A DNA stretch of 11,360 bases from Ignavibacteriota bacterium (GTDB taxonomy: Bacteria > Bacteroidota > Ignavibacteria > Palsa-1295), in NCBI GenBank assembly GCA_025357895.1, contig JANYLL010000286.1, forward strand, positions 1-11,360. The letters are read 5' to 3'. Of the stretch, positions 1 to 6,904 are shown piece after piece. Positions within the stretch are counted from its first letter, which is position 1. Each line of letters starts with the position of its first letter. Made by a program: the position numbers and the translations under genes. The notes beneath the pieces were generated by a model. It ran no database searches, was not told the origin of the DNA, and worked only from the letters and a program-made list of their open reading frames with translations.

Positions 1-30
1 CTGACTTAACCCGCTTCGCCTCCATTCGAA

Positions 31-104
31 ATAGTAGAACGGACATTCCTGTCCGTTCGGGAGGTAAGGAAATTCAAACGACGGACTAAAGTCCGTCCCA
101 CTAT
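31..104. repeat. REP-doublet (REPIN-like) palindromic element
   Basis: Two GGAC-centred palindromes sit close together. The first (37-58) has 9-bp arms GAACGGACA/TGTCCGTTC around TTCC. The second (80-97) has 8-bp arms GACGGACT/AGTCCGTC around AA. The outer ends are also inverted copies of each other: ATAGTAGAACGGAC at 31-44 against the complement of GTCCGTCCCACTAT at 91-104, 12 of 14 identical. Two REP palindromes in opposite orientation is the architecture of REPIN/BIME elements, which are spread by RAYT transposases encoded elsewhere in a genome. No transposase is in this window and there is only one copy here, so dispersal is inferred. It lies just upstream of the glycyl-tRNA synthetase gene and would fold as two hairpins if transcribed. 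Confidence 0.6.
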
Positions 105-164
105 GTTAAGCAATCCGTATTTTTGTATTTTAACTAACTGCTAACAACTAACAACAACTAATTC

Positions 165-1634
165 GTGGCTCAACAATCAGCATCTGTGCAATTATTAGAA
201 AAGATCGTCTCGCTTAGTAAGCGGCGCGGATTTATATTTCAATCATCGGAAATTTATGGCGGCTTGAATGGCTGCTGGGATTACGGTCCGCTCGGAGTGG
301 AAATGCTCCGCAACGTAAAAGAAGCCTGGTGGCGGGCAATGACGCATCGCCGCGAGATCGAAGGATTGGATGCTTCAATACTTATGCATCCTAAAGTTTG
401 GGAAGCTTCAGGGCATGTGCAAAATTTTTCCGATCCGATGGTGGATTGCAAAAGCTGCAAATCGCGATTCAGAGTTGATCATCTTTTTTCGGAGATGAGC
501 GAGAAAAAATTACAGGCAATTGCAAAACATCTGACGGTTGAATACCGCGATGTTGCAAAAGATGCTCTTGCAGAATCACTTCTTCAAAAAATAGATAGCG
601 ACGATGCACTTTTCCCGTCACTTGTTGAAAGTGAATTAATTGTCTGCCCGAATTGCGGCACGAAAAAATCATTGACATCGCCGCGTAATTTTAATCTGAT
701 GTTCGAAACCTATATCGGACCGATCAAAGAAAAAGGAAATGAGGTGTATCTTCGTCCGGAAACGGCGCAGGGAATTTTCGTTAATGTCTTGAACGTGATG
801 CAATCATCGAGGCAGAGGCTGCCATTTGGCATTGCACAGATCGGCAAAGCATTTCGCAATGAGATCAATACGAAAAACTTTCTTTTCCGAACTCGTGAAT
901 TCGAGCAAATGGAAATGCAATATTTCGTCAAAGAAGGAACGGATGAAAAATTTTACGAAGAGTGGCGAGAGAGAAGATTCAATTGGTGGCAATCAGTTGG
1001 CATTCCGAAAGAACGTCTTAAACTCAAGCCGCATGAAAAACTTGCACATTATGCAAAAGCTGCGATAGATATTGAATTCGAATTTCCTTTCGGCTTCGGC
1101 GAGATCGAGGGAATTCATAACAGAACAAATTTCGATCTATCGCGTCACGAAGAATTTTCCGGCAAGAGTCTTTCGATTCATGATGAAGAGACGAAGGAAA
1201 AGAAAGTACCGTTCGTGATCGAAACCTCAGCAGGCGCATCGCGAGGCTTTATGGCATTGCTTTGCAACGGTTACGAAGAAGAAAAAGTAAATGATGAAGT
1301 TCGAACAGTGATGCGACTTCATCCGGCAATTGCTCCGGTAAAAGCGGCGATACTTCCGCTTGTCAATAAAGATGGAATGCCTGAGATCGCAGAAAAATTA
1401 GAGAATGATCTGCGTCCATCGATGAAAACATTCTACGATGATTCCGGTGCAGTCGGTAGAAGATACCGCCGCCAAGATGAAATAGGCACACCATTCGGAG
1501 TAACGATAGATTCCGAAACACTTGAAAATCAATCAGTGACAATCCGCGAAAGAGATTCAATGCAGCAGATCAGATTACCGATAGATAATGTGAAAAATTA
1601 TATTTTGGAGAAGATCGGATTTCCTACATCTTGA
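165..1634 (+). CDS. glyS: Glycyl-tRNA synthetase, eukaryal/archaeal-type single-subunit (alpha2)
   Basis: Cytoplasmic class II enzyme that charges tRNA-Gly with glycine using ATP. At 489 residues it is the one-chain alpha2 type, not the alpha2beta2 type of E. coli. An N-terminal EIYGGLNGCWDYGPLG segment lies at about 29-44. A probable zinc-binding element is formed by C95-x2-C98 and C161-x2-C164. Motif 2 is seen as GKAFRNEINTKNF at about 227-239, with its arginine. Motif 3 is ETSAGASRGFMALL at about 353-366, ending in the expected G-x-x-R. The anticodon-binding domain (HGTP type) spans about 385-485, including LHPAIAPVKAAILPL and TPFGVTID. Translation starts at GTG 165; no later Met would keep the conserved N-terminus. 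There is no Shine-Dalgarno sequence; the leader is A-rich with CTAAC/CAACTAAC repeats. Monocistronic as far as can be seen. Confidence 0.95.
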   Translation: MAQQSASVQLLEKIVSLSKRRGFIFQSSEIYGGLNGCWDYGPLGVEMLRNVKEAWWRAMTHRREIEGLDASILMHPKVWEASGHVQNFSDPMVDCKSCKSRFRVDHLFSEMSEKKLQAIAKHLTVEYRDVAKDALAESLLQKIDSDDALFPSLVESELIVCPNCGTKKSLTSPRNFNLMFETYIGPIKEKGNEVYLRPETAQGIFVNVLNVMQSSRQRLPFGIAQIGKAFRNEINTKNFLFRTREFEQMEMQYFVKEGTDEKFYEEWRERRFNWWQSVGIPKERLKLKPHEKLAHYAKAAIDIEFEFPFGFGEIEGIHNRTNFDLSRHEEFSGKSLSIHDEETKEKKVPFVIETSAGASRGFMALLCNGYEEEKVNDEVRTVMRLHPAIAPVKAAILPLVNKDGMPEIAEKLENDLRPSMKTFYDDSGAVGRRYRRQDEIGTPFGVTIDSETLENQSVTIRERDSMQQIRLPIDNVKNYILEKIGFPTS

Positions 1635-1699
1635 TTATCTTTGTGGATTGTCGAGTTAGTCTTTTTAGGATTATGCTTCATTGCGGAGAAGAAGTAAAT

Positions 1700-1815
1700 G
1701 GGCTGGGTTGAAAAACAAAGGAGAGAACGACGATGGATACTGGAGTCGTCGTTAAAGCGGAACTCGGTTTGTAAACTGCGAGTTATACAGCCCTAACTTC
1801 GGAATAACCGCCGAA
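1700..1815 (+). ncRNA. Candidate structured RNA or tRNA leader (multi-hairpin)
   Basis: The space between glyS and the tRNA holds several perfect inverted repeats. GGGCTG (1700-1705) can pair with CAGCCC (1788-1793), closing a domain that contains two hairpins: AACGACGA/TCGTCGTT (1726-1733 with 1746-1753, loop 12 nt) and AACTCG/CGAGTT (1761-1766 with 1779-1784). A third hairpin follows, TTCGG/CCGAA (1798-1802 with 1811-1815), or alternatively CGG/CCG around AATAA. None is followed by a T-run, so they do not look like intrinsic terminators. I do not recognise an Rfam family. Part of it (about 1757-1825) vaguely recalls the helix-8 region of 16S rRNA, which may be chance. It could be a small RNA, a leader of the tRNA transcript, or a decayed RNA gene. 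The exact ends are unknown. Confidence 0.28.
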
Positions 1816-1825
1816 ATTGGAAATA

Positions 1826-1906
1826 GCGGGAGTGGCGAAATGGCAGACGCACTACTTTGAGGTGGTAGCGCCGAGAGGTGTGGGGGTTCAAGTCCCCCCT
1901 CCCGCA
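1826..1906 (+). tRNA. tRNA-Leu (anticodon GAG)
   Basis: Full class II cloverleaf. The acceptor stem is GCGGGAG (1826-1832) with CTCCCGC (1899-1905), discriminator A1906. The D stem is GCG/CGC (1835-1837, 1848-1850). The anticodon stem is CTACT/GGTAG (1852-1856, 1864-1868, one T-G pair) with loop TTGAGGT; the anticodon GAG is at 1859-1861 and reads CUC and CUU leucine codons. A long variable arm follows (1869-1881, GCC-GAGA-GGT hairpin), as expected for tRNA-Leu. The T arm is GGGGG/CCCCC (1882-1886, 1894-1898) around TTCAAGT. The 3' CCA is not encoded (the sequence continues CGA), so it must be added by tRNA nucleotidyltransferase. The downstream lipoprotein start codon is only 22 nt away. Confidence 0.96.
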
Positions 1907-1916
1907 CGAAAAACAG

Positions 1917-1922
1917 TATAAT
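1917..1922 (+). promoter_or_regulatory. Possible -10 box (TATAAT) before the lipoprotein gene
   Basis: A perfect TATAAT lies between the tRNA 3' end and the ATG at 1929. Only 6 nt separate it from the start codon, so transcription from it would begin at about the A of the ATG and give a leaderless mRNA. At 17 bp spacing the -35 position would fall on the C-run of the tRNA T arm and does not match a sigma70 -35 box. The alternative is that this is chance AT-rich sequence and the gene is read through from the tRNA transcript. Confidence 0.25.
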
Positions 1923-1928
1923 ATCCCT

Positions 1929-2387
1929 ATGAAACTTACTTCCATTGTTTTTTTCCTCTTACTGTTTATTGTGGTTGGATGTGCCGGAACAGGTAAACTT
2001 ATGACAGAATCAGGAAAACCGGAAATTCTTATTCTGAATAAAACGGATTCGGTTGCAAATTATATTACGAACTGGGCGCCAACTAAAGGTCAGATTGTTC
2101 AATCATTTTCCGGAAATTTGGTAAATACTTCAAGTTCGGTTGATGTACCTACGGGCCTTGGGATGACGCAAAATGTCGGCGCAAGAACGGTTTATAATGT
2201 TGTTAAAATAGGAAAGAATTGCAAAGTGTATGCCTTGCGTTTTATTGCAGCAAGCAAACAACCATTTGGTTATTATCAAGTAATGCCTGCCAGCAGTGTT
2301 TTGACAAATGAATTCAACACTCAAGATGCATATGATACACTTCAGAAGGAACTTGAGGATCTTGCTCAGTTTGTAAAGAATAACTAA
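1929..2387 (+). CDS. Small lipoprotein of unknown function
   Basis: The product is 152 residues from the ATG at 1929. The open frame extends back to 1878, but that part lies inside the tRNA, so I reject it. The N-terminus MKLTSIVFFLLLFIVVGC is a lipoprotein signal: Lys at 2, a hydrophobic core, then lipobox V-V-G-C with Cys18 as the lipidation site. The mature part (about 135 residues) has no motif I recognise. It has a short hydrophobic strand (EILILNKTD), an alternating region rich in Val, Thr and Ser, a single further Cys in GKNCKVYALRF, and an acidic C-terminal helix (TLQKELEDLAQF). It is probably anchored to the inner or outer membrane. No Shine-Dalgarno sequence is visible. The stop is 2 bp from the stop of the convergent DUF1501 gene. 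Confidence 0.8.
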   Translation: MKLTSIVFFLLLFIVVGCAGTGKLMTESGKPEILILNKTDSVANYITNWAPTKGQIVQSFSGNLVNTSSSVDVPTGLGMTQNVGARTVYNVVKIGKNCKVYALRFIAASKQPFGYYQVMPASSVLTNEFNTQDAYDTLQKELEDLAQFVKNN

Positions 2388-2389
2388 CG

Positions 2390-4009
2390 TTATTTCATAC
2401 AAATTACTTTTCCGGTTCTGAGCTCATTTCCAATGTGTAGTTTGAAATAATATGATCCGGCGGCAAGATCTTTTCCTGATAGTTTTGCTTCATGAGATCC
2501 GGCATCGAGACTTGTATTGATCAATGTCGTAATTTGTTTTCCTTCAGCATCGAAAATTTCCAGGACAACATTTTTTCTATCGGGAAGGCGAAATCTTATC
2601 GTCGTTTCATCTCGGAATGGATTGGGCATTGCCGGAAGCAATTCAAAATTTTCTTTTTGAGAAACAACTTTTGATTGCGTTGATCTGATAAGAGATTGTA
2701 TTTTTGATGAGCCATTTATTGGAAAATCGATTCCAAAGGGCTCATGAATTCTTCCGGGACTCAGTATCGAATTCGCCTGAGATTCATCAACTCCGAACCA
2801 GTCATTTAAGACGGAAGCATACAGTTGGCGGAATTCGAATTGATTTAAAGGATTATTATCTTTATCAAGATTGATCAACTCGGGGTGGTGTCCGTAAAGC
2901 TCGCCATTGACATTTGTGCCAAAAAGAAAATGTGGCGCAGTTGTTCCATGATCCGTGCCGCTTGCCCAATCGCCGTTTTCGAATACTCTTCTTCCGAATT
3001 CGGAATATGTCATGGTTAACACGTTGTCGGCAACTCCGAGTGCTTCAAGATCGCGTTGAAAAGCATAGACTGCCTCGGCAACATATTTCAAAAGTTGTCC
3101 GTGACCGGAAACGGTTGGATCTTTAGAGAATTGACTAAAATGCGTATCAAAACCTCGGAGATAGGTAAAATAAATCGGTGTCTGAATTCCGGCAGCAATA
3201 CACCATGCAATACGTTGTAAATTTACAGCAAGAGAGTTATCGGGATAGGATACTTTATTGACAGCAAACTGAGGAAATATTTTTTGGAAACGAGCTGAAT
3301 AGGAATTTGAAATATCGATCAAATCTTCTACGAACCGAAGTTCATCACCTCCATAGGTTGAGGGAAACATTCCACCGGTATGTTGACCGCTTGAATTAAA
3401 TGTACGTGGATCTTGAACCATGATATCAAGTTTATCGGATCTTCCCTGGAAGATCGAGCTTTGCAGGTCGCCCATAGAAATTGCGATCGGATCGGAAGGA
3501 AGCACTGAGGGATAATTTGGATATAACGTTTCCAGATAACGCGCTGCCCATCCCGTGGAGATAAGAAGATCGGTATCGCTTGCGGAATTCCAAATATCTG
3601 TAGCCCGGAAATGGGAGAGATCGGGATTTGACATTCCGAGATTCTGAACAATTGCCATTTTCCCTTCTTTCCATAAAGGCTCTAACGGATTGAACGAAGG
3701 ATTGAATGCCAGATCATCCCGTACCTTAAAAGTGAGGGAGGCTTTTTCAGAGGCAGAAACGAAGCCGGTATTTTTCCGAAGCTTATCGTAATTAGAATTT
3801 TCAAATGGTATGAGGGTATTGAGTCCGTCATTACCTCCTTCCATAAAAATAATAACAAGCGCTCTGCCTGGCGGTAGAGAAGCATTTGTAAGATTCGAAA
3901 TCATCGGAGCATTAAGTAAGGCATTTGCCCGGGCATTGCCGAGCCAAAAGGGAATTGCCGTAGCAGCTGCACCAATAGGAAGAGCTTTAAGAAAATCTCG
4001 TCGTTTCAT
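2390..4009 (-). CDS. DUF1501 family secreted protein with Tat-like signal and T9SS C-terminal sorting domain
   Basis: 539 residues. The N-terminus MKRRDFLKALPIGAAATAI is a twin-arginine signal (RRDFLK plus a hydrophobic stretch), with a likely cleavage near NARA at 25-28. The DUF1501 domain, distantly related to sulfatase/alkaline phosphatase folds, covers about 48-440. Its hallmarks are FMEGGNDGLNTLIPF (55-69), GFDTH (286-290) and SEFGRRVFENG...GTDHGTTAPHF (336-361); Asp and His in these are candidate metal ligands. Residues about 455-539 form a Por/T9SS sorting domain: PNPFRDETTIRFRLP, then LEIFDAEGKQITTL, LDAGSHE and a final GKVICMK. The start is 9 nt after the DUF1800 stop, with AAAGAACG upstream as a weak ribosome site, so the two are an operon and likely partners. 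The biochemical role of the family is not established; an extracellular or surface-attached hydrolase is my inference. Confidence 0.92.
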   Translation of the reverse strand: MKRRDFLKALPIGAAATAIPFWLGNARANALLNAPMISNLTNASLPPGRALVIIFMEGGNDGLNTLIPFENSNYDKLRKNTGFVSASEKASLTFKVRDDLAFNPSFNPLEPLWKEGKMAIVQNLGMSNPDLSHFRATDIWNSASDTDLLISTGWAARYLETLYPNYPSVLPSDPIAISMGDLQSSIFQGRSDKLDIMVQDPRTFNSSGQHTGGMFPSTYGGDELRFVEDLIDISNSYSARFQKIFPQFAVNKVSYPDNSLAVNLQRIAWCIAAGIQTPIYFTYLRGFDTHFSQFSKDPTVSGHGQLLKYVAEAVYAFQRDLEALGVADNVLTMTYSEFGRRVFENGDWASGTDHGTTAPHFLFGTNVNGELYGHHPELINLDKDNNPLNQFEFRQLYASVLNDWFGVDESQANSILSPGRIHEPFGIDFPINGSSKIQSLIRSTQSKVVSQKENFELLPAMPNPFRDETTIRFRLPDRKNVVLEIFDAEGKQITTLINTSLDAGSHEAKLSGKDLAAGSYYFKLHIGNELRTGKVICMK

Positions 4010-4018
4010 AATCGTTCT

Positions 4019-5686
4019 TTAACAAATTTGAAAATGAGGAAGGCTGACAATCGTGAAGATCATTTTTCTGGCCGGTTCAGCTTTTACTGCATCTTCGAGA
4101 GCTGCCCATTCATAATCATGAAGTATCCCTGATGACGCGACAATTTTTGCAATCGTGTCGTCATCCGGCGATATAGCACAAAGAAACGCTGTTATTTCTT
4201 TAACGAATTGCGTAAGATCTCCTGAGTAAGAAGGAAATTGTTTTGCCCAGGAAATTACGTCATAATCAATAAAAAATATTGGATCAAAAGGAAAGCCATT
4301 ATGCGGATTTATTAATTGTCCCGGAATATGTTTTTCCATAATCAATCGTTTTGCAAAATCATTATTTCGTTTGGGAAGTGTTGCACTATTGAGCCATGAC
4401 CGATATCCTGGCCAGCCTTTAACATTCGGCGGAAAACCGATCCATTGATTAGTATCGATACCAAACCACCAGATAGTACCTGCACGGCTTGTCGTCATTT
4501 CCAGATCAAGTTTTCGCATCAGACCGCACATATATTCATAAGGGGATTTTATATTGCAGCCTCTGAATGCCGGATCAAAGAAATGCTCACTTTGGAAAAG
4601 TGCAACTAACACCGGCTTTAACTCCCAAGAATGATCGAGTAATATCTGAGCCATTTGAGAAATGATCTGACTGGCTTCAAGTGTCTCAGCATCATCATAG
4701 ACAAACGACCTGTATATTTTTTTACAGATAAACCATGCAATTTGTTTAGACCGCATTTCAAAAAGTAATTCGAGTATATCTGCTTCAATTTTATCTAATG
4801 AATCCGGGAAGATCGCGTATTGTTTTGCCGCATTAAGCCCGTAGACTTTTTCAGGAGCACCGAAAGGAGTAGTTCTTGTAATAAAATCAAAATAGTAATT
4901 AGCAAAATACGGTGGCAACACATTCGGACTAGGAGCATCGAAAAGGAACCGCCAGCCGGTTAATGATAAAGCAATCTGACGCACATCATTCTGGGAGTAA
5001 TTCTCATTACCATCTTTATCAATACGCCCCATAGTAAAAAGCTCCATCAGTTCGCGAGCATAATTTTCGTTCAGCGAATCTTTTTGATTCCAGATACCAC
5101 TCAGATACACGAGCATCGCAGGAAGAATGGTAACATCGGAGACCATCTTTTTGAAATTACCCCAGGAATTTTTTCGAAGATATTCAAAATAATGAAACAG
5201 CGACTGCGGATGATATACTTTTTCTTCATCAACTACAAAATGGTTATGCCAGAAAAGCGTCAGTTTTTCACGAAGAAGGATTTTAGACTGTGACATTAAT
5301 ACCGTCCATTGGCAGCGAATGTCATTTTTAGCAGTATAATATCCATCCTCTTCTTCCTGATGCAATTCGTGAACTGTTCCCATATATGGCGGCACGATAA
5401 GCCACCGTTCCCATCCGTCGGGCGGATCGGGCATGAGATCTGTTACAAGGTGATCATCAAATAAGGCTTGAATGATCTCCGAAGGTGATGATTTTAAAGC
5501 CGATTTTACATCACTGTATTGTGCTCCGAAGCCTAATCGGTGATAGAGATGATTGACAGCCGATATATCCCACGGATTATCCTTTGTCGGCCGCCATGAC
5601 GCCAAGGATGGCACTGCCGGTTGGGATTCTGGTACTGCAGCTTTTTCTGAAGGTGTAATTGTTTGGAAGAATTCTCTTCTTGTCAT
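4019..5686 (-). CDS. DUF1800 family protein, partner of DUF1501
   Basis: 555 residues, first gene of the operon. Family hallmarks are clear: HLYHRLGFGAQYSDV near the N-terminus (46-60), FWHNHFVV (145-152), NENYARELMELFTMG (206-220), SLTGWRF (241-247) and PPNVKGWPGYRSWLNSATL (419-437). The function of DUF1800 is unknown, but genes of this family are regularly found directly before DUF1501 genes, as here, which argues for a joint role. The N-terminus MTRREFFQTITPSEK carries an RR motif like a Tat signal, but it is followed by polar, Pro/Ala-rich sequence with no hydrophobic core, so it is not a functional signal peptide on its face. No sorting domain is seen at the C-terminus. It could stay cytoplasmic or be exported together with DUF1501. 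The start is ATG 5686 without a Shine-Dalgarno sequence. Confidence 0.92.
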   Translation of the reverse strand: MTRREFFQTITPSEKAAVPESQPAVPSLASWRPTKDNPWDISAVNHLYHRLGFGAQYSDVKSALKSSPSEIIQALFDDHLVTDLMPDPPDGWERWLIVPPYMGTVHELHQEEEDGYYTAKNDIRCQWTVLMSQSKILLREKLTLFWHNHFVVDEEKVYHPQSLFHYFEYLRKNSWGNFKKMVSDVTILPAMLVYLSGIWNQKDSLNENYARELMELFTMGRIDKDGNENYSQNDVRQIALSLTGWRFLFDAPSPNVLPPYFANYYFDFITRTTPFGAPEKVYGLNAAKQYAIFPDSLDKIEADILELLFEMRSKQIAWFICKKIYRSFVYDDAETLEASQIISQMAQILLDHSWELKPVLVALFQSEHFFDPAFRGCNIKSPYEYMCGLMRKLDLEMTTSRAGTIWWFGIDTNQWIGFPPNVKGWPGYRSWLNSATLPKRNNDFAKRLIMEKHIPGQLINPHNGFPFDPIFFIDYDVISWAKQFPSYSGDLTQFVKEITAFLCAISPDDDTIAKIVASSGILHDYEWAALEDAVKAEPARKMIFTIVSLPHFQIC

Positions 5687-5765
5687 AGAATAAACAGACG
5701 GAATTTTCTTCGTCTATTTTAAAAGACAACTGAGATCGAAAAAGGTAACAGAACGAAATGAAGAT

Positions 5766-5793
5766 TTTTAGGGCAAGAATATTTGCCCTAAAA
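5766..5793 (-). terminator. Hairpin after the deoxyhypusine synthase-like gene, probable terminator
   Basis: A perfect 11-bp inverted repeat, TTTTAGGGCAA/TTGCCCTAAAA (5766-5776 and 5783-5793), with a 6-nt loop. It starts 3 nt beyond the stop codon of the minus-strand gene above it and lies before the DUF1800 start at 5686. The stem has a GC core with A/T ends, so it is nearly symmetrical and could act in either direction. The U-tract on the minus strand is poor (AAAAATCTTCATTT), which lowers confidence in intrinsic termination; it could instead be an mRNA 3'-end stabiliser. Confidence 0.45.
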
Positions 5794-5795
5794 TT

Positions 5796-6767
5796 CTACC
5801 AGCCTAATATCCAGGCAAAAATCAACGGAGCTACGATCGTTGCATCGCTTTCGACAATGAACTTCGGAGTATTGATATCGAGCTTGCCCCAGGTGATTTT
5901 TTCATTTGGAACTGCGCCGCTATAGGAACCGTAGCTTGTCGTGGAATCAGAAATTTGGCAGAAGTAACTCCAGAATGGAATGTCGTGCATTTCCATATCC
6001 TGATAAAGCATGGGGACAACGCAGATTGGGAAGTCGCCGGCAATGCCACCGCCGATCTGGAAAAAGCCGACACCTTTGCCGGATGAATTTTTAATATACC
6101 AATCGGCAAGCCAGACCATATATTCGATTCCGCTTTTCATGACCGATGGTTTTAATTCGCCTTTGATGCAATAGGATGCAAAAATATTTCCCATTGTCGA
6201 ATCTTCCCAGCCCGGCACGATGATCGGAAGATTTTTTTCTGCGGCGGCGATCATCCATGAATCTTTCGTGTCAATTTCGTAATGCTCTTTCATCACGCCG
6301 GATAAAAGTAACTTGTACATATATTCATGAGGGAAATATCGCTCACCGGTACTTAAAGCATCTTTCCAAAGTTTATGAATATGTTTTTGGATTCGGCGGA
6401 AAGCTTCTTCTTCGGGAATGCAGGTATCGGTGACGCGATTGAAACCGCCTTCAAGCAATTCCCATTCATCTTTCGGAGAAAGATCGCGGTAATGCGGCAC
6501 GCGTTTATAATGCGAATGCGCAACAAGATTCATAATATCCTCTTCGAGGTTCGCTCCGGTGCAGGTGATGATATCAACTTTTCCTGCACGGATCATCTCG
6601 GCAAGCGAGATGCCAAGCTCTGCTGTGCTCATCGCTCCGGCAAGAGTAATCATCATTTTGCCGTCGGCAGCAAGATGCGCTTCATACCCTTTCGCCGCAT
6701 CCATAAGAGCGGCAGCATTGAAATGACGATAGTGATGCTCGATAAAATTTGAGATCGGTCCGCGCAT
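5796..6767 (-). CDS. Deoxyhypusine synthase-like protein (bacterial subfamily)
   Basis: 323 residues, all of it the DHS fold (human enzyme 369). Conserved pieces are TLAGAMSTAELG (41-52), TGANLEED (70-77), a glycine-rich FFQIGGGIAGDFP (235-247) and the active-site block GAVPNEKITWGKL (284-296). Lys295 in WGK aligns with the lysine of the true enzyme that carries the aminobutyl intermediate (human Lys329), and Glu289 and Trp293 match human Glu323 and Trp327. True DHS modifies eIF5A, which bacteria lack, so the substrate is probably a free amine such as putrescine, giving homospermidine or spermidine by NAD-dependent aminobutyl transfer; this is inference from work on bacterial homologues. The start is ATG 6767 with weak AAAGAAC upstream. 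It stands alone between a hairpin and a divergent gene. Often annotated simply as deoxyhypusine synthase. Confidence 0.9.
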   Translation of the reverse strand: MRGPISNFIEHHYRHFNAAALMDAAKGYEAHLAADGKMMITLAGAMSTAELGISLAEMIRAGKVDIITCTGANLEEDIMNLVAHSHYKRVPHYRDLSPKDEWELLEGGFNRVTDTCIPEEEAFRRIQKHIHKLWKDALSTGERYFPHEYMYKLLLSGVMKEHYEIDTKDSWMIAAAEKNLPIIVPGWEDSTMGNIFASYCIKGELKPSVMKSGIEYMVWLADWYIKNSSGKGVGFFQIGGGIAGDFPICVVPMLYQDMEMHDIPFWSYFCQISDSTTSYGSYSGAVPNEKITWGKLDINTPKFIVESDATIVAPLIFAWILGW

Positions 6768-6774
6768 GTTCTTT

Positions 6775-6805
6775 AATTACGAATTAGGAATTAGAAATTA
6801 CGAAT
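6775..6805. repeat. Short AT-rich direct repeat in the divergent intergenic region
   Basis: AATTACGAAT occurs at 6775-6784 and again at 6796-6805, with AATTAG/AATTAG-like units between them. It lies just upstream of the start of the deoxyhypusine synthase-like gene. The whole 6768-6904 gap separates two divergent genes, so it must hold both promoters; I could not pick out a convincing -35/-10 pair. The repeat could be low-complexity sequence or a regulator site. Confidence 0.4.
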
Positions 6806-6904
6806 GAAGAATTATGAGGCGAAGAAACAGGAAATTGTAGTAGCAGGTTCGGATTAACTCGGGGGAGAACTTTTCATCTGATTTTATAGTAGAATAGAAT
6901 CATA

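Noticed and set aside
1..110. CRISPR array
   Set aside because: There are only two palindromes of different sequence, with no regular spacers and no cas genes.
386..400. Unusual class II motif 3 (GASR) in GlyRS suggesting loss of function
   Set aside because: The window position refers to the gene 5' region only; in the protein (residues 357-360) the G-x-x-R arginine is kept and all other motifs are intact, so I treat it as a lineage variant.
1726..1753. Intrinsic terminator for glyS
   Set aside because: The 8-bp stem has a 12-nt loop and is followed by AAAGCGG rather than a T-run.
1878..1928. Upstream extension of the lipoprotein frame to 1878
   Set aside because: It would begin inside the tRNA-Leu gene and put 17 polar residues before a perfect lipoprotein signal.
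3328..3651. 107-residue minus-strand frame inside the DUF1501 gene
   Set aside because: It is in another frame of a gene whose family motifs are intact on both sides.
6375..6752. 125-residue plus-strand frame opposite the deoxyhypusine synthase-like gene
   Set aside because: It is antisense to a well-conserved enzyme and its translation has no recognisable domain or signal.
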